A stretch of 64,000 bases of DNA from Scortum barcoo (GCA_023238725.1 CM041553.1:9385001-9449000); one strand, 5' to 3'. Shown: positions 24,644-39,600, counted from the first letter of the stretch. Made by a program: numbers and translations. The notes: generated by a model not told the origin, from the letters alone.

Positions 24644-27600
24644 GTTCTCTCTCTCTGTTTGTTTTCATTGCAGTGTTATGGGCCTGGTGGCGGTTCCAGA
24701 TTACATGTTTCTAGCGCTCAGATGGCAGGTTGTATTTAAAGTTGGACAAATATAGACCAGGCGGGACTGAATCAACTCCACTGACTTCATCCTTCTGCCT
24801 CATTCATGCTGTTGTTTCGGCCTCTTTCTGTTTTTTTACCTCTGTACCCACCACTTTGTGTGGACACTTGCATTGCATGCCATGCAACAACAGAATGCAT
24901 AGCGGCAAAGTAAGACAACAGATGGTGAAAGTTGAAAGGGAGGGAGGTATATAACATGCATAAATTCCGCTCAGTCCCATTGATGCATTTCTGAGAGGCA
25001 CACAGGCATAAATATTGACCTCATTTTCAACCTGAAAATGTATAGTTTTTAAATCTCTTCTCTATAAATTGGAGCAAGATCTTAGATGCTCACTGAATCT
25101 AAAAAACAGAATTTCCACATTTATATTCAGAAATTTCAATTATACTTGCCTTAAAAGTAACAGTAGAACCCTTAAAACTACTGCTTTAGTTTTAAAGATT
25201 ACTTGAATTATTTGATTATTTGAAGTTATATGAAGAAGGAATGAAGAAGAGGAAGTGAATGATTTTTCAGAAGGCTTTTGGTGGTAATGTTGGTTAACAT
25301 GATGAGTGTTTTGTATGACGTACAAGGATTGCAATTTGCCTTGAGGTGGTTAGTGAGGCACACTGAAGTGGCTTTCTGTTGCATTTCATATGCAGGAAGG
25401 AGCTTTAATACAGATTTTGGCTGCAAATCCGAGTCTCATGATGTCATGGTTGGTAAATCATGATATTAATTTGTTAGTGTTAAATTCTGTGGTAAAGCCT
25501 CTCTCTGTGTGTCTCTGTGGCTGCCTGGTTGTCGTGACTATTTGCGACCTAAAAAGTCAAGAGGTCAAAAGCCCTTGGAGGCTTGAAATTAAATCAGATG
25601 AAATTGAATTTGCGTTGCAGCTCCACATGCTGCTTCTATTTTCTGCATCTCTGCTCATTTTGCTTTCTCCCAAGCTTTTCAGCTCTCCTCTCCTCTCCAC
25701 ATTTTGTGGCTCACTTCATCATCCATAGAAACGATTTACTGATGCCAGGTGGTAAATTTACTCAGCCTCATTTGCACTGGTCCTGTGGTTGTCAGAGGAA
25801 GTGCACCCCACCCCCCACCCCCACCCCAATTGCCAGAAAACACAAAAACACAAGTGGATAATTTATGGTACTTTGGCTGGTTCTGCCGACAACCCCCTTG
25901 TGTGAGGCAAATGTCACGGTTGCTCTATATGATGTTTTCCCTTTTTCTTTGTGAAGTCCCGAAGGTCTCATTTGATAGAACATTAGTGGTTTAACTCACT
26001 CCAGAGACTCTTTTTTTTTTTTTTTTTTTCTTAACCACGGCCAATCCCCTCAGAACCGTGTCTAGGAGGCTGTGTTTCAGTTTGGCATTTCATGATGTCT
26101 CTTGGGTGCTGAACTTCGCAGAACCTCCAGCAGTGGAGCAGTGCCCTCGGGTTTAGAGTGTAACATGCTGAAATATTACTAAGTCCACTTTAGCTCATGT
26201 GCAACCTCAAAAGGATTGGCCAAAAGTCCAAAGAATCCCCTCTGTGCTTAGTGTGTCAGCTTTACACCAGTTTCTCCATCTGGCTGCTCGAGTCAGCATA
26301 TATCATTCAAAACCAGTGGAAGAAATGCTTTAGTGACCGAGCAAAATAAAGTTAAGGTGCATGAACTTGTTTGTAACTTGGCATGCAAAAATTCAATATG
26401 CCGGATCCGTATCAGTGCTGATACTGATCTGATTAAACGAATCAGATATCGGCCATGACGTGACTAACCCACATTAAATAAAGTTCCCTTGAGATCCTCA
26501 TCGTCTGTATAAAATGTGTTTCCGTCATCACTTACATTCACTCAGTCACTAACGGTGCCACAGCAAACATCCTGAGTTAAGGTATCAGAATCTGTATCGG
26601 GAGAGATACATCTGGATCGGCCAACCCCCCTATCTGCACCCCAACGAGTAACACAGAATATATGAATCCACACACATGATACAGGGTCATCCTCCTCCAC
26701 TGACACACTGCATTGTCACTTGTGATCAGTGTGAATGATCTCCTGCGCTCGGATTGTCTGTCGGGGCGAACGAGTTCATCCCTCAAGACAGAGGGCAGAG
26801 AGTTTATGCAGAGCAGGGAGCCATTACAGCCGCAGTCGGGGACCAATTTCACTGACGCACAATCAATAGCATTGGCAAGCTTGCAGGCAGGCACTCTCCT
26901 ACTTTGTAACTCTGTCATGCTGGCGGCTTGAAAGAGCAGCATAGTGCTGACATAACTGGGGAGGCGGTGGCTGAAATGACAGACTTCACCTGTGTGTGTG
27001 TGACTACAAGCTTTGAGGATAAGGAGTGTTTGTGTGTGTGTGTGTGTTTACCTTCTATCTATCTTTGTGTGTATGTTTCTGTTTTGTAAGAGTCTTTTCT
27101 TCCAAAGTATGTGTGAAAGTTTTTATTTTTGCACTGTTGAGGTTGAGTTTTACTTTAGTTTGGTTTATTCTCGCATTTGAGATTAATGCAATTTGAGCTC
27201 GGATGCCATCACCAAGAGACCTAAAAATGCAGGTCGCTGTGTTATTACAATTAAAGAAAACAGAGTTTGACATTTGATACTGAGTCGATTGAGTGACTGT
27301 TGTTTTCCAGCTTTACTGTGGGAACAATAACACGATTTCTTTTTTTTTTTAATGTACTTAATTAAACTCTGCTGTAGTGACTCAGATCAAACCACTTTTG
27401 TTTAATTTCATAAGAACCCACGAGTGTGTGTGAGGTTGAAACCAGCAGCAGCAGCGACACGCACTTCTTTGAACAGTTTACAAGCGCAGGCGTGCAGGAC
27501 CGGCCTTGCTCCAACAATGTCATAAAAAAATAATCATCCTGTCTTCCTTTCCCACAAGATGACGTACAACACTTTAAGTGTCACCTGTCTGTACAACAAT

Positions 27601-30600
27601 AACCGAACCAGGAACAAGGGAATCGTAACAAAAAGAAACTGGAAGTCGCATGGTACGAGTTTCTCAGAAGATCGGAAACGTCCTGTTAGAGTAAGAGTTG
27701 GAAGAAGAGCGTCTATTGTCCCTATGAGAATGTGACTCAGAGGATCTAAAATATGCGTGTGAAAATGTATTTTTGTTCAGCGTCCACCAAATAGTGAAGT
27801 CTGATTATGTGCTCTGTTCAGGAAGCATCTGTCCTGATGTAATGTCCGTAAATATGACATGAATCCTGACAGCTCATCCAGCAAGAACCAACAGAATCTC
27901 ACCTTTATGGTAAAGAAATATCGAAACACTTTCATATCAGACTCTTGAATCCAGTGTTTAATTTTTCAGATCAGCTTACTTACTTTAAGTAAGTGGCTAT
28001 GTTTTACTACTCTCCGCTCTCAGGCTTCAACTCCTCCGCAGAAGAAGAGTTGGCCAAGCTCCAATCTGTGTGTCGACTTAATACTCTCAAGACCGCTGCA
28101 GTTCCATTTTGAAAGATTAGCTTTTGCCATTTTGGAGCAGTCACGGAAACACTTCTTCATTTCTCTGATTGGATCACATTCTTTCCTCCAGTAAGTGGAG
28201 AGAGACCTGCTTAGCCCAGTAGCCTGTCAGTGATTTTAATCTGGCAGGGTAGAGGATGGATATTTCTGTTATTTTTCCCTCCAGAGATGAATGTGCTGTT
28301 ACTGTAAATTATGTAATGTAATTTCATTTTGAAGGCTCATCTGACTTCCTGTTTTTGAGTTTAGTGTTGTCAGAGATGAGCAGTCACGCCACAGCAGCTA
28401 AAAAACACACTTGGCGCGTGATGTTATTCTTATTGCTGCAGATGTGGGGGTTTGGTGAAACATTAATGATACGATCCACTTTAGGCCCCGGGATTAATCT
28501 GTTTAGATGATGGGAATCAAATCCCTGCTGTCATAAGCTTCTTGGGAATACACACACAAAATTGTAGAGCAGATGCCTGATAGTGTGTGTGTGTGTGTGT
28601 TTCTGGTTGTGCGTGTTGCTCATGTGCTTTTTAACAGGTTTAATTCCTAAACACTGAGTGTTTTGAAAGATTGCAGAAAGCAGCGACCCAAAACAAAGAC
28701 CCTTCCAGTTGAGTCAGGGACACAGAATCTGCCTGAGGGTCGAGCGTCTGCACTCTGGCTCCAGTAATCTGCGTCTTTAGCGCTGTGGCTCCACTGTCAA
28801 CGTGTGATGGCACAACACCCTTTGAAACAGAAATGCCCAGAACAACAACAACAACAGCCGAAAACAAAAAAACCCTGGCCCACCACTGTCAGACATCCGC
28901 AACAGGCTGGTAGCCACAGCAACCTTGCCACTAGGGACGGAGGAATGTCTGGCTTGGGTTCAGAATCAGCGGCGCTCCGGGACTGTATGTGTCCTGACAC
29001 GGGGGGTTTGGGGGGTGTGCTCCACTTTTAACAAAACACCCCCACATGGGCATAAAACTAAAGGCCCCAACTCCACCCGCATAACAGTAATGGAGCGTCC
29101 CATGGGGTGACTTGGGGATGCCGGGGGGGGGCACAGACAAGGGGAAGTTAAGTGTCAGAGACGTTTTTGTGCGCAGACACAGCTCTGCTGGGAATGCGTT
29201 GATGTGTTGGTGAGATGATATAAAGCCCTGAATATTGGATGTTACCCTGCTGTAACAGTCCATGCATGGAAACAGTGTCATGGCCTATTTTCCCTCCCAG
29301 GCTGTGCTGATTTTACCTCAGATTTCCATCACTGCTTTTCCACCAGGAAGTTAAATTGGATGCACAGTCTCTCTAACGCTGTCAGATAACTCAGTGATGA
29401 GTCGATTTAGAGTCATGACCAGATCAAATAGAGAGGCAGTAGTGCACATGCATTAACAAATAATAACTGTAACGTTTATGGAGTGGCAGAAGTAAACTGT
29501 ACGCAGATTCACACTAGACACTGGCGTCTAGATGAATCAGTTCATGGAGATTTGAGGTCTGTTCATTACACTGGAAAAAAATCCCTAATATCATTGTAAT
29601 GCAGCATAGAAGATCTGATGGTGAACCAGATAGAGACATAAAAACATAAGTACAGTGTACAGGAAAAAAATAAGTCAACATCCAATAATGACTGAGTCAA
29701 ATTATGCATGGGGGAAAAAATAATTTTAAATGTCAGGCAAGTGTTTTTAATGGCTGACTCAGAAACAAGGCTGTACTTGAGTGTTGTCCTGGAAATAATT
29801 TATATTATCTAGTACAGCGAGATGGTGCAGATGGTAAGATTTTAGTCAAGCCAGGAGACATTCGTTTGGCTGTGTAACTACAGACAAACTTTAAAACAAA
29901 TGTGCGACAACGTGAACTGGCAGTACAAATCGAGGTGTGCTGATGTGGGATATAAGAGACTCAACAGAGGAGTTGAGTGTTTTTCTTTCTTCATTCTTTC
30001 TCTATTTTTGAACACCTCATTGTGTGTTATCGCTCTCATTCGCTCTCATGCCAAGTTCTGCCAAGTGCACTGCACAAAAATAAAAGCAGCTTTAATTACA
30101 TTAGCCAGTAGGGAAAGGTGAGTGTGCCCCCTGAGAGGTTAACAGCCTTATCAAGATTATGAGCAGCTATACATATAGTATTACTGTATCTGCTGCTCCC
30201 TTCTGCAGCTGGGCTTTGACTGTAGCTGCACTAACATGACATGTCTGCGGAAGTTATGCAGCCTCGAGCATTATAACACTCAAACTCTTCAAACGTCTTG
30301 TGATTTCTGTTTGAACAGAGTTTGAGCTGCTGCACGATGAGGAAAATTTGCTTTGAAGGAAAGTGAAAGCATAAAATCATGACATGATGTAATATAGATA
30401 GCTGTGTGTGTGTGTGTGTCTGGTCTGGTCATGTTAGCATATACCACATTGTGTCTGTGGTTTCAGCAGACGACTGTAGTCTGGACATGAGGATTAACCA
30501 CACACACACTCTCTCTCCCAGTTACACCAAGCAAGCCAATAGTAACGTGCGCATGAGAGCTGGTCAGTCTGGCCAATCCCGACTCCTCTTTTCGGAAAGC

Positions 30601-33600
30601 CAGCCTATCCTGACTCAGCTTCATTGAGCGCTTTGAGGGCGATTCAGATTGACACCCGATGAGCACGTCTAATCTGTGATTAACACATCTCTCGTGTTCC
30701 TCCTCTTTTTATTCCCGCTCCTTCCTGTCTCTCTTAATGTTCCCACATCTTTTTACTCTTTCATCCCTGTGTCACCACTAATCCTCCGCTTTCTCTTCTC
30801 CCTCCTGCTCTAATCTGTCTCATCATCATCCCTCCCTGTCTTTTCGTTTTTGAAAAAGTCATTACAGGTCAATAAAGTTGCCGTGCACATAGCTCCAACT
30901 TCAATGTGAATGTGTTTTTCTTTTTAAGCTGTATAGTAACTGAGATACATTGTCAAAGGCTTTATTTTGATGCATAGCAAAAAACAATAAAATGAATCCA
31001 CATTGTCTTTCTGGTTATGAAATAATTGCTTTCCCTGTCTGCTTTTAGGTAAATCTAACTGTTCAGTTTCTAGTTTTTGACACATTGCGTCCTCTCAGTG
31101 TTATGTGTGCATTATTTCCTCTCTCAACTCTTTCTCTCACCTCTTCTCTTCCAGGCCTTTAAGGAGGAGTTGGAGAGCCTGATCCAGGAGCAGCAGCGGA
31201 AGGGGAACAACCCCACCGGCCTGCTGGCCCTCAGACAGATTGCCGACTTTTTCATGGCCAGCTCAGTGGCCGGTTTTAACACCTCCCCCCTCAGTGAGTA
31301 CTGACGTTGCTGTGGCCCGTTACCCCGGGTGACCAGACATTAACATTTAGCAGGACGTGCCACCCTTGCCCAGGGTGCAACCACGTTGAACTGCACTGAA
31401 CAACAAAACACAGCATCAGTATTTAAAGAGAGGAGATCCATACCCAAACATGAGCTCTGTGCGCTTAAGGGCACAAATACCCAGAGACGACCCAGCCCCA
31501 GACTCCGGAAGAGCTGTGAATATTTCTCTGAGTTTTGATCCTCTGTGAGTTCTGTCCAGGAGTCCATATGTGAAGTCTGCTTCCAATCACTGCGCTGGAA
31601 TGCACAACTAATGCTGAATTACACGTCAAAGGCAACATAGCAGTTCAGTTTAGCTCTACCTTAAGATATACCCATAATTACTAAATCAAAGGACTCATTG
31701 GCAGTAAACAACATATTAAAGGCTGCAGTGTTCTTTACATCACCTCAGTGAAACTTGTGGAGCCAGATGTGTCAGATACATCATTACATAAAAAGACAGA
31801 TGTTCTTGTAGATTTGAATGAAGACTCAGTCTGCAAATACTTACAGCTCATTTTCTTTAATGGATACTCTTATTTCCCCCGCTTGCTTTAACCCTGGTCA
31901 TGCTGTTGTTTAGGTCTGGGGATGGTGACTCCCATCAACGACATGTACGGAGTAGAATCCACCACGATGGTGAAAGGCGAGAAGCTGACACGCTGTAAAC
32001 TGGCCAGCCTCTACAGACTGGTGGACCTGTTCAGCTGGGCCCACTTTGCCAACTCCTACATCACAGTAAGAGCAGAGCGGAACTTAAAAACTGAGGGGGT
32101 CTTTAAAGTGTTGACAGTAATGGGCTGTGTTTGAAATCAGAACCGATTTACTACATAGTGCACTATGTGCATATAGTTTCCAGATTCAGTATGAAATGTG
32201 TGCTCAAATTTCTACAGAATGGAAAATGTCCACGGCATTTACACTACTTTCTTCTCACGCTCCCACAATGCAGTGCATCCTATTTTATTAAATTTTATGA
32301 GTGCAACTCTACACTTGATGATTCATATTTGAGTGCCTGTTATATAGGGTGTAGTAATTGTAATGAGGAAGTGATTTCGGACACAGCCGTGGTTTCTATT
32401 ATGATTCCATGACATTTAAGCCATGAATTTTCTAGATTCCTATCATACTTTTACACTTAAAAGAATACCAGAAAATAAAAGACAGATTTCCTTTTGACTC
32501 ATCTATATATTTCACTGTTCAGTATCCAAAGCAGAGGGAAGAATAAGAATGGTGTTTTCTTACTGAGGTCTGATTTTTATAAAGTTAAAGTTGGTTGCTG
32601 TCAGATCGCAACAAATTTGATACCTCAACAAAAACGTGATTGGTCTCTTTCTTGTTTTAGGGTCGAGTCAGTAAAGAGCAAGACCACATCCTCATCATCC
32701 CCAGAGGACTTTCATTCGCTGAGGCGTCTGCATCAAACCTGGTAAGGAGCATGAGAAGCCTTAAAACATGTGATAGTATTTCAGCAGCAGAACAATGGTG
32801 AAAAGCTGAGGTAATTTAATTTAACTTCACTTGACGGGATAAAATATGTGATCTTTTCATTTCATTTAAAGTCATTTTAAGTAATGTAATAAGATTTAAA
32901 AGAAAAATAAGTGACATTTTGATTTCTTTTAAATGTTTGTAGCTAAAATGTGTGTAGTTAAATGTGTGTAGTTTCTGGAATTAGAATTACAGAGAAGTCT
33001 AATTTCAACAGCATAGGGACTTTTTATAAAATGATCTTACATCTAGACTTTGACTTTAGCAATCGCTTGGTTCTAGTAAATCAAGTAAGGTTGTAAATGT
33101 CCATGTCAGTGTCCTGGTCTGTGTGTGTTTGCTAACAGAGCTCTGAGTTTGAAGGTTGTGGCCTTCACTGGTCAGGGGACTGATGCTTTTTCACTTTGCT
33201 AAATCAGCCATTTACTAAAAAGTCGATGAAGTTTGTTGAGGTGTTTCGGTCTCGCGTCGCCACAAAGGACAGCGTGCCTCCCTTTCTGTCTGCATATGTG
33301 GCTCCTCTCGTGTTGACATGAATCCGAGCACAGCGTCTCTTCTCCCTCTCTCTGTATCAAGTCAGCAAACACTGTGGTTCAGGTTGTTTGTCCATCTAGT
33401 CTCGGTTCAAAGACTGCACATGTTGTCACAGCGCTGGCCATGCCCCCTCGATAGATGTACAATACTGTGTGTAATAATCTGTTTGCAGCCCCGTTTCCTC
33501 CTGCCTTCACTTTAACTCCCTCTAATTCAGTTTCTATTTCCGTCTGTTTGTGTCTCTGTTTTCCTCTCTCTCTTCCCTTTGCTCTACTTTCTCCCTCTGG

Positions 33601-36600
33601 TTTCCATCCAAGTGTTTATTTCCACTTATTCCAATGTATTAAGTGAAAAAAAAAGACTGAAAAGGCAAAAGATTAATGAGGTTTTCTCAACACTCTGATT
33701 TGTGGTATTGATAAAATAATTCATGCCATAAATAGTTTTGTTGACAATGAGTGACCTGAAAAAAAAATAATAGCAAGACTCTATAAACCACAACTTTTGA
33801 GATATGAGATCAAATTTCAGTTTCTTCTGTGTTTAAAACACCAGTCATGTTTATGCTTTAGAGTATGTCTTGTAAATATTTGTTTTCTTCTGATTATAAA
33901 ATGTTAAATATGGAGAACAATAATATCAACTTTCCCAGTAGTAATAAATTCTTGGCATGTTTTTCATATTATACAGGAAGCATATTTAAGTGTGTCTACC
34001 AAACTAAGCCACATAACCCGCCCATGAAGTGACATAACAAAAGTTTGCATACAGGTCACTGAAATCATATTTCTCTCCTCTGCTTTGTCGTATCTTTATC
34101 TTCAACACCTGCGCAAACACACACAGACACACACACCTGTGTAATGTGATTGTAGGACAGCTGGATATAGTGGCCACTCTGCTGACAGGCATATTCACTG
34201 TTTGCAGGCAGAGATATGCCGTTAAGCTCAGCTGAAGGTTAGTTCCCGCTGATTTATGCCGATGGTAAAGAGCAGAGAATGAATTTACCAGCATTTTTAA
34301 GATCATTCAGACAAACTTGTTTTACTCTTTATTCTTCCCCAAGTGAGTTTTTCATTTAAACATTCGTTTCTTGCTGCACCTTGATGGCAGTCCTGATTGT
34401 CCTGCCCAGCACAAAACACAAAGTCAGATAATCAACAAAGCTGCTTTCACGGTGAGATATTTCACAAACTTTCTCTAAGTAAACATAGCTTTGTGCTTTA
34501 GTTCCTTGGGAATAGAGTGCAAATGTTCACCTCGCTGGTGAAACGTTGATAAAGTTTATATGAATGCAGAAACAAGAGCCACGACCAAAAATGAGAAGAG
34601 AGTTTATTTTAATTCACACGTTTGTTGATGACCGCTGGATCTAAACTAAATCCAAACTATCTGATTTAAGTCAATCCAGGAAGAAAGAGGATGATTTTGT
34701 TACTCTCTGAAAAATAAGTTTACAAGCCCAAGAAACTGAATTGCCCACTATACCAAAGCAGTTTTCACTAAACTCTGTAAAAGCTTTGAGGCGCCTGAGT
34801 GACTAAAAGAGTGACTTACCTTGTGTCACTGGAAAAAGTCTGCCTACTAAAAACATTGCTTAAATATGTGAGCTGAAGTACAAAACACAGTCAGGCAGTA
34901 ATTTATTAGCTTATAATGAAAGTTAACGCTACTTATTGTGCAAGTCCTTGAAGACAGGAGGGTAAAATACACAATCTGTTTGAAAAATATAAGACAAAAT
35001 CTGAGTATTTTTAGTTAGTCCGTCTGGACCGCATCCATCTTCGCTGTGTTTGTCTGTATGAGAGTGATGACCACAACATTGCAGCTCTCGGGAGACGCAA
35101 CAGAATTATGTTGTCTGGCACTCTCCGATTTCCCTGACTGTGTTTGTTAGTGTTTGTGTTGTGATGCCAGTCTGTCGCTGCTCTGTTTCCTTCCCTGTTC
35201 AATCTCTCCTCCCTCCCTCTCTTCTTCCTCTTCTTCTCGTCTCAGCCTGTTTTGATCCAGTGGTCTCCACAGTTACGTGCTCTCCAAGTGTTTAGAGAAG
35301 CAAAACTGATTGATTAAGAGGAAGAAAGAGTGCGAAAGGTGGCGTGGGGGTCGGCCGGGTGATTCTGGTAGTGTCAGAGAAAGGCTGGAGTTAAGTTGGC
35401 TTTGGTCAGTTTCCATCTGCCTCTCCCTCTCAGTCTCTCTGTTTGCGCTCTGAGATGAAGGCAGAGTCATCCGAGTTCGTAGACAAATTCAGGCTTTGGT
35501 CCGTCTGAGTGTGTGTAGCTCGTTTCTAGCCAACATTGGTGTTTTTGTTTACTTTGATGTCAGTGCAATGACAGTTAACTTAGAGATACTCAGGGATTTT
35601 ATGATCAGGTTTCAGCGGGCCAACTCTCCTCTGCGGCCGGCTTATCATCTACTTTCCATCCAGCTGAGCCTCGTTGCAGATTCTTTCAGACGCGTCCTTT
35701 GGCATCTTTTTATAATTAGAAGTGCTATGTTCGTCAGAAGGGCCTCTCAGCAGTAGGTGGGGTTGACTGACAGAGTGAGGGAGCTGCAGGTTGAAGGACG
35801 TGACCAGGTGAACTGATACTGTACTGCACATGTGATGTAACCCAATCGATGTTCGATCGTCTGACAGCTGGCTGTGGGTGTGGTTGTACGCGGGACAAAG
35901 ATGGCGGTAGTTAGTTACGCTCGGCTGGTGCCATTCACTTTCCTCTGCTGGATAAAAGATCAATAGACAGTCCTCCATCCAAACGTCCGTGTGGCTGAGG
36001 ACAAGGCTCAGGATTTTCAGCCTGAGTTGACCCAGAGATCACCAGCAAGCTGTGGACTCCACCCTGGTGTTTTAATAAATCAATAATTTTCTGTGTCAGT
36101 GCCTATACAAGACCTGTGCTGCTGTTGTAAAATCAAAACTTACTGTGTGTCACTTTGCTGGCTATAGAAATGTTTCATACTTTTTTAATATGTAAAGCCA
36201 AGCAAGCTAATGCATTTATACCGTTTGTTATTCTTTCAAATCAGCTAATAAGTTAATAAGAATCCAAACCCTTTTTGTCGACATTGGTACTTTTTAATAC
36301 TGTATGGACACAGTTGTACAGTAACACTGTGTACTGAAATTGGTTCAGTATGCTGTGCTAATTCTACAGTGTCAGAAAACATCAATGTAATGGTGTGTTA
36401 AAATTTTCTGCACATATTGTATCATTAGAGTTCTGAATGTTAATTGTCGAGTGAATATCTGATGGAAAACAATCGTGAAAACTGGTCTCAGGTATGAAGG
36501 TGTAATTGATTCACGTGGTGATTTGGCTTCCCATAAATCCCTTTTCTCTCCATATTTTATTTTATTTAAAACTTTTTTCATATTGTTTGGACACACCAGT

Positions 36601-39600
36601 GATTTCAAAATCAGGTTCCTGGTTTCCTGTTGCTCTACTGTTGTAGTAAAGATGCCAGTGGGAGTATCAGGGTGTACACAGTCCTTTCTACTGCAGCACC
36701 ACTTCCCTCCCTGGTACATCTGCTGCTTAATAAGTTACTCCTGGAGCACAAAGGGCAGCAGAAATGAAGCCCATGAGTTTAAAAAAATGAGATCCTGTAC
36801 TTATTCAGCCAGCTCCAGCTGAACTGGGTGCATTTCATTTCACTGGATGATGGATGCCCTTTCCTGTTGTGATAACACACACTTGGACTTTCTGTTGTGG
36901 AAGAGAAATGTGAGCTGGTAGGTTCTGGTTTGTATCACAGAACATGTGGTTAGGGTGATGGCAATTTTGCACAAGGTCTGCAGGCACAGCTTTCTGTTTG
37001 ACATAAGATTTTACAGTGCGGACTGACATCTGCACTCAGTCTTGTTGTTGCTCTTCCTTCAGTTTAGTCTCTTTGTCCAGTTATCTGTCTTTATTCTTTG
37101 GTCATCCAACTCTCTTTCCTCAAGGTCTCAACCTCTGTCTTTCCTTGCATCGCTCTTCTCTCCCGTCCTGTAATCTAATAAGTGCTAACTGGCTGGTAAT
37201 GAAGTTGTCATACTAAAGGACATCATGTCCAGTCCCCGACTATATTAGGTTTCTGGTAATGCTCCAATTCATATCCTGAAGAGGAGCAGACAGAGAGGAG
37301 GGATCGTTGATAATGTGATTGCTGTTATGGTCATTGATTTTGACTTGTGTTTACGTCTTGTTAGTTAATGTCAGCGAGTTATTCACTCTGTGTGTTTGTG
37401 TGAGGGGGGGTGGATCTGGTTATGTGTCGGGATCTGGACCTGCTAGTACATTTGATTACACTGATCTGGGCATGGTTATTTTTACAGTATGCCTCCCTCT
37501 GCTCTCTTCCAGCCTCATCATGTTGCCCTCTCCTCCCCCCTCAGGAGAGCTGTGTAGATGATGCTGCTGTCGGGTGTTCAGAAACCTCTGCTGGGAACAT
37601 CCACTGACTCAGTCTCCTCTCCTTGTATCCTCAGGTGAAGGTCAACATCATCGGGGATGTGATCGAACAGGGCTCCACCAACCTGAGGGTCGACCCCGCA
37701 GGTTTCAGCCCCCATGCTGCCATCTACTCCATGCGTCCAGACATCCGCTGCATCATACATGTGCACACACCCGCCACGGCTGCTGTAAGTTCACATTACA
37801 CTAGAAGGTGTTCAGGCCCAAACAAATGACTGTCGAAACTTCTAATGAGCCCGCAGAACCTGAAGCTCTTTTTAACAGGGAACATTATAATCTGGTGTTT
37901 GAGTTTCTGGGAGGTTTAGAAAATTGATTAATTATCTGTAAATAGACAGAGTTGTGGGAAATGTCTGTGATATGCACCCTGCTGTACAGCAAAGAGGCTC
38001 GTCTCTCAAACTCTGTACTTCTCTGATAACTGCAAAGTATTCTTTGCACAGACATCAAAGAGAAATGTCAGCTGCAGACTTGCATGATTAAAACAGTTGT
38101 AACACACCTGACAAAGCTTCTTATCTCTCATGTGTCTTTGCTTCTTTCTTCTCACCTCTTTTTCTGTTAGGTGTCATCTATGAAGTGTGGCATCCTGCCC
38201 ATTTCCCAGGAGGCACTGATCCTGGGTGACATCGCCTACTACAACTACCAGGGCAGCCTGGACGACCAGGAGGAGCGCAAAGAGCTGCAGAAGGCCTTGG
38301 GGCCTACGACAAAGGTGGGAAAGAACAAGAATACTAAGCTGAGCTCAGTCTTCCAGCTGGACAGTCCTCATAGATCCCAAAGGAATAGCTCACTTATTAG
38401 AAATACGCTTAATGCTGACAGTTAATTGAGAAGATCGATACCACCTTCACATCTGTGCAGCTAGAATGAAGTTACCTCACTTTCACTGTTTGGTGAAAGT
38501 GGAATCAAACTTCTCATCTAACACTCAACAAAAACGTATTTCTTTCTTTCTCTTTGTACGCTCTTTGACCCAAATATGAAAAGAAGTCTCAGAACAATTG
38601 GGAAGTCTGTGATGTGTAGACGTGATATCTTGAAAGGTATTTTTAACATGCTGAAGGAAGGAGTGTTTTGATTCCTTGTCCTTGCAGTCAAGAAAGAGAA
38701 ATTAGCTAATTATCAGGGTGTGGTGTATCTCAAATGGGAAACAGCAGCAAGACAATCAAACCAGCACATCCTGTTGAAATGTCGGTGGTGTTTGAGTTAC
38801 TTTCTGCACCTTCTTATTTCTGTCCCTGCACGTGCTTCTCCGTGTGAGTGTCTTGCACTTGGTTTCTCATGAAGTTATCAGAGATCTACAGAATTTAAAT
38901 TGGGGAAAAAAAAATACTCAGGGAAGAGAATTTCCACCGTCGGTCTGTTGCCAGGTCCTGCTGTCGTCATCCAGTGTCCCAGTCCATGTTTATCCATGGA
39001 CTCAGAGGTGTTTGTGTGTCACAGGTTTTGGTGCTGAGGAACCATGGTGTTGTCGCTCTCGGGGAGACCATCGAAGAGGCCTTTCACTACATCTACAATG
39101 CCCAGTATGCCTGCGAAATCCAGGTACACACACGCACACGCCAACACACACATAAACTAGTTCACTGCTGCTGTTTTAGGCACCTGGCAAATTCCAGCAC
39201 CACTCAGCTTCCCCAGCACATGTGTTACACCGACAGGGCAGCTTTCCCTGCTAAATCTAATCTCTCCACAGCAGTTTTCACATTTCCTTAATATTTTATC
39301 AACACCCCATAAATCATAATCTCCTGCCTTGTGGTTATTAGGAGCTCAATGGAGGGACTAACAAGCTGATGTGTTGCTGTTGATGTCAGTCCAAAGACGG
39401 GAGTTGTTCTTCCCTGAGCCAGTTAGAAAGCTGAAAGAAGGGGACTGAGTCAGACCAACACATGAACACTGCAATTCCAGTACAAATCCAAACTTTAACT
39501 AACCAGCCTAAACACTGACAAAAGCTAAACTAGCTAAACATTATGACAAAATGATGTCACCGTATCCATCATGAACAGATAAAAATCTGTTCGGGTTTAA

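Larger units (their letters stand above)
21274..31154 (+). other. add3 intron after the first coding exon (9.9 kb)
   Basis: This is the longest intron within the coding region, bounded by GTAAGT and TTCCAG. It holds a GA repeat (23655-23681), a CT repeat (24611-24638), a four-run G-quadruplex motif (25806-25827), a T19 run (26011-26029) and an inverted-repeat element (26398-26625). The open frames inside, up to 157 codons, show no recognised domain. Confidence 0.85.

Noticed and set aside
24382..24755. Two overlapping 110-codon frames
   Set aside because: Both are sustained by the CT repeat at 24611 and neither shows a domain.
35649..35978. 109-codon minus-strand frame
   Set aside because: No domain, no splice signals, and within an add3 intron.
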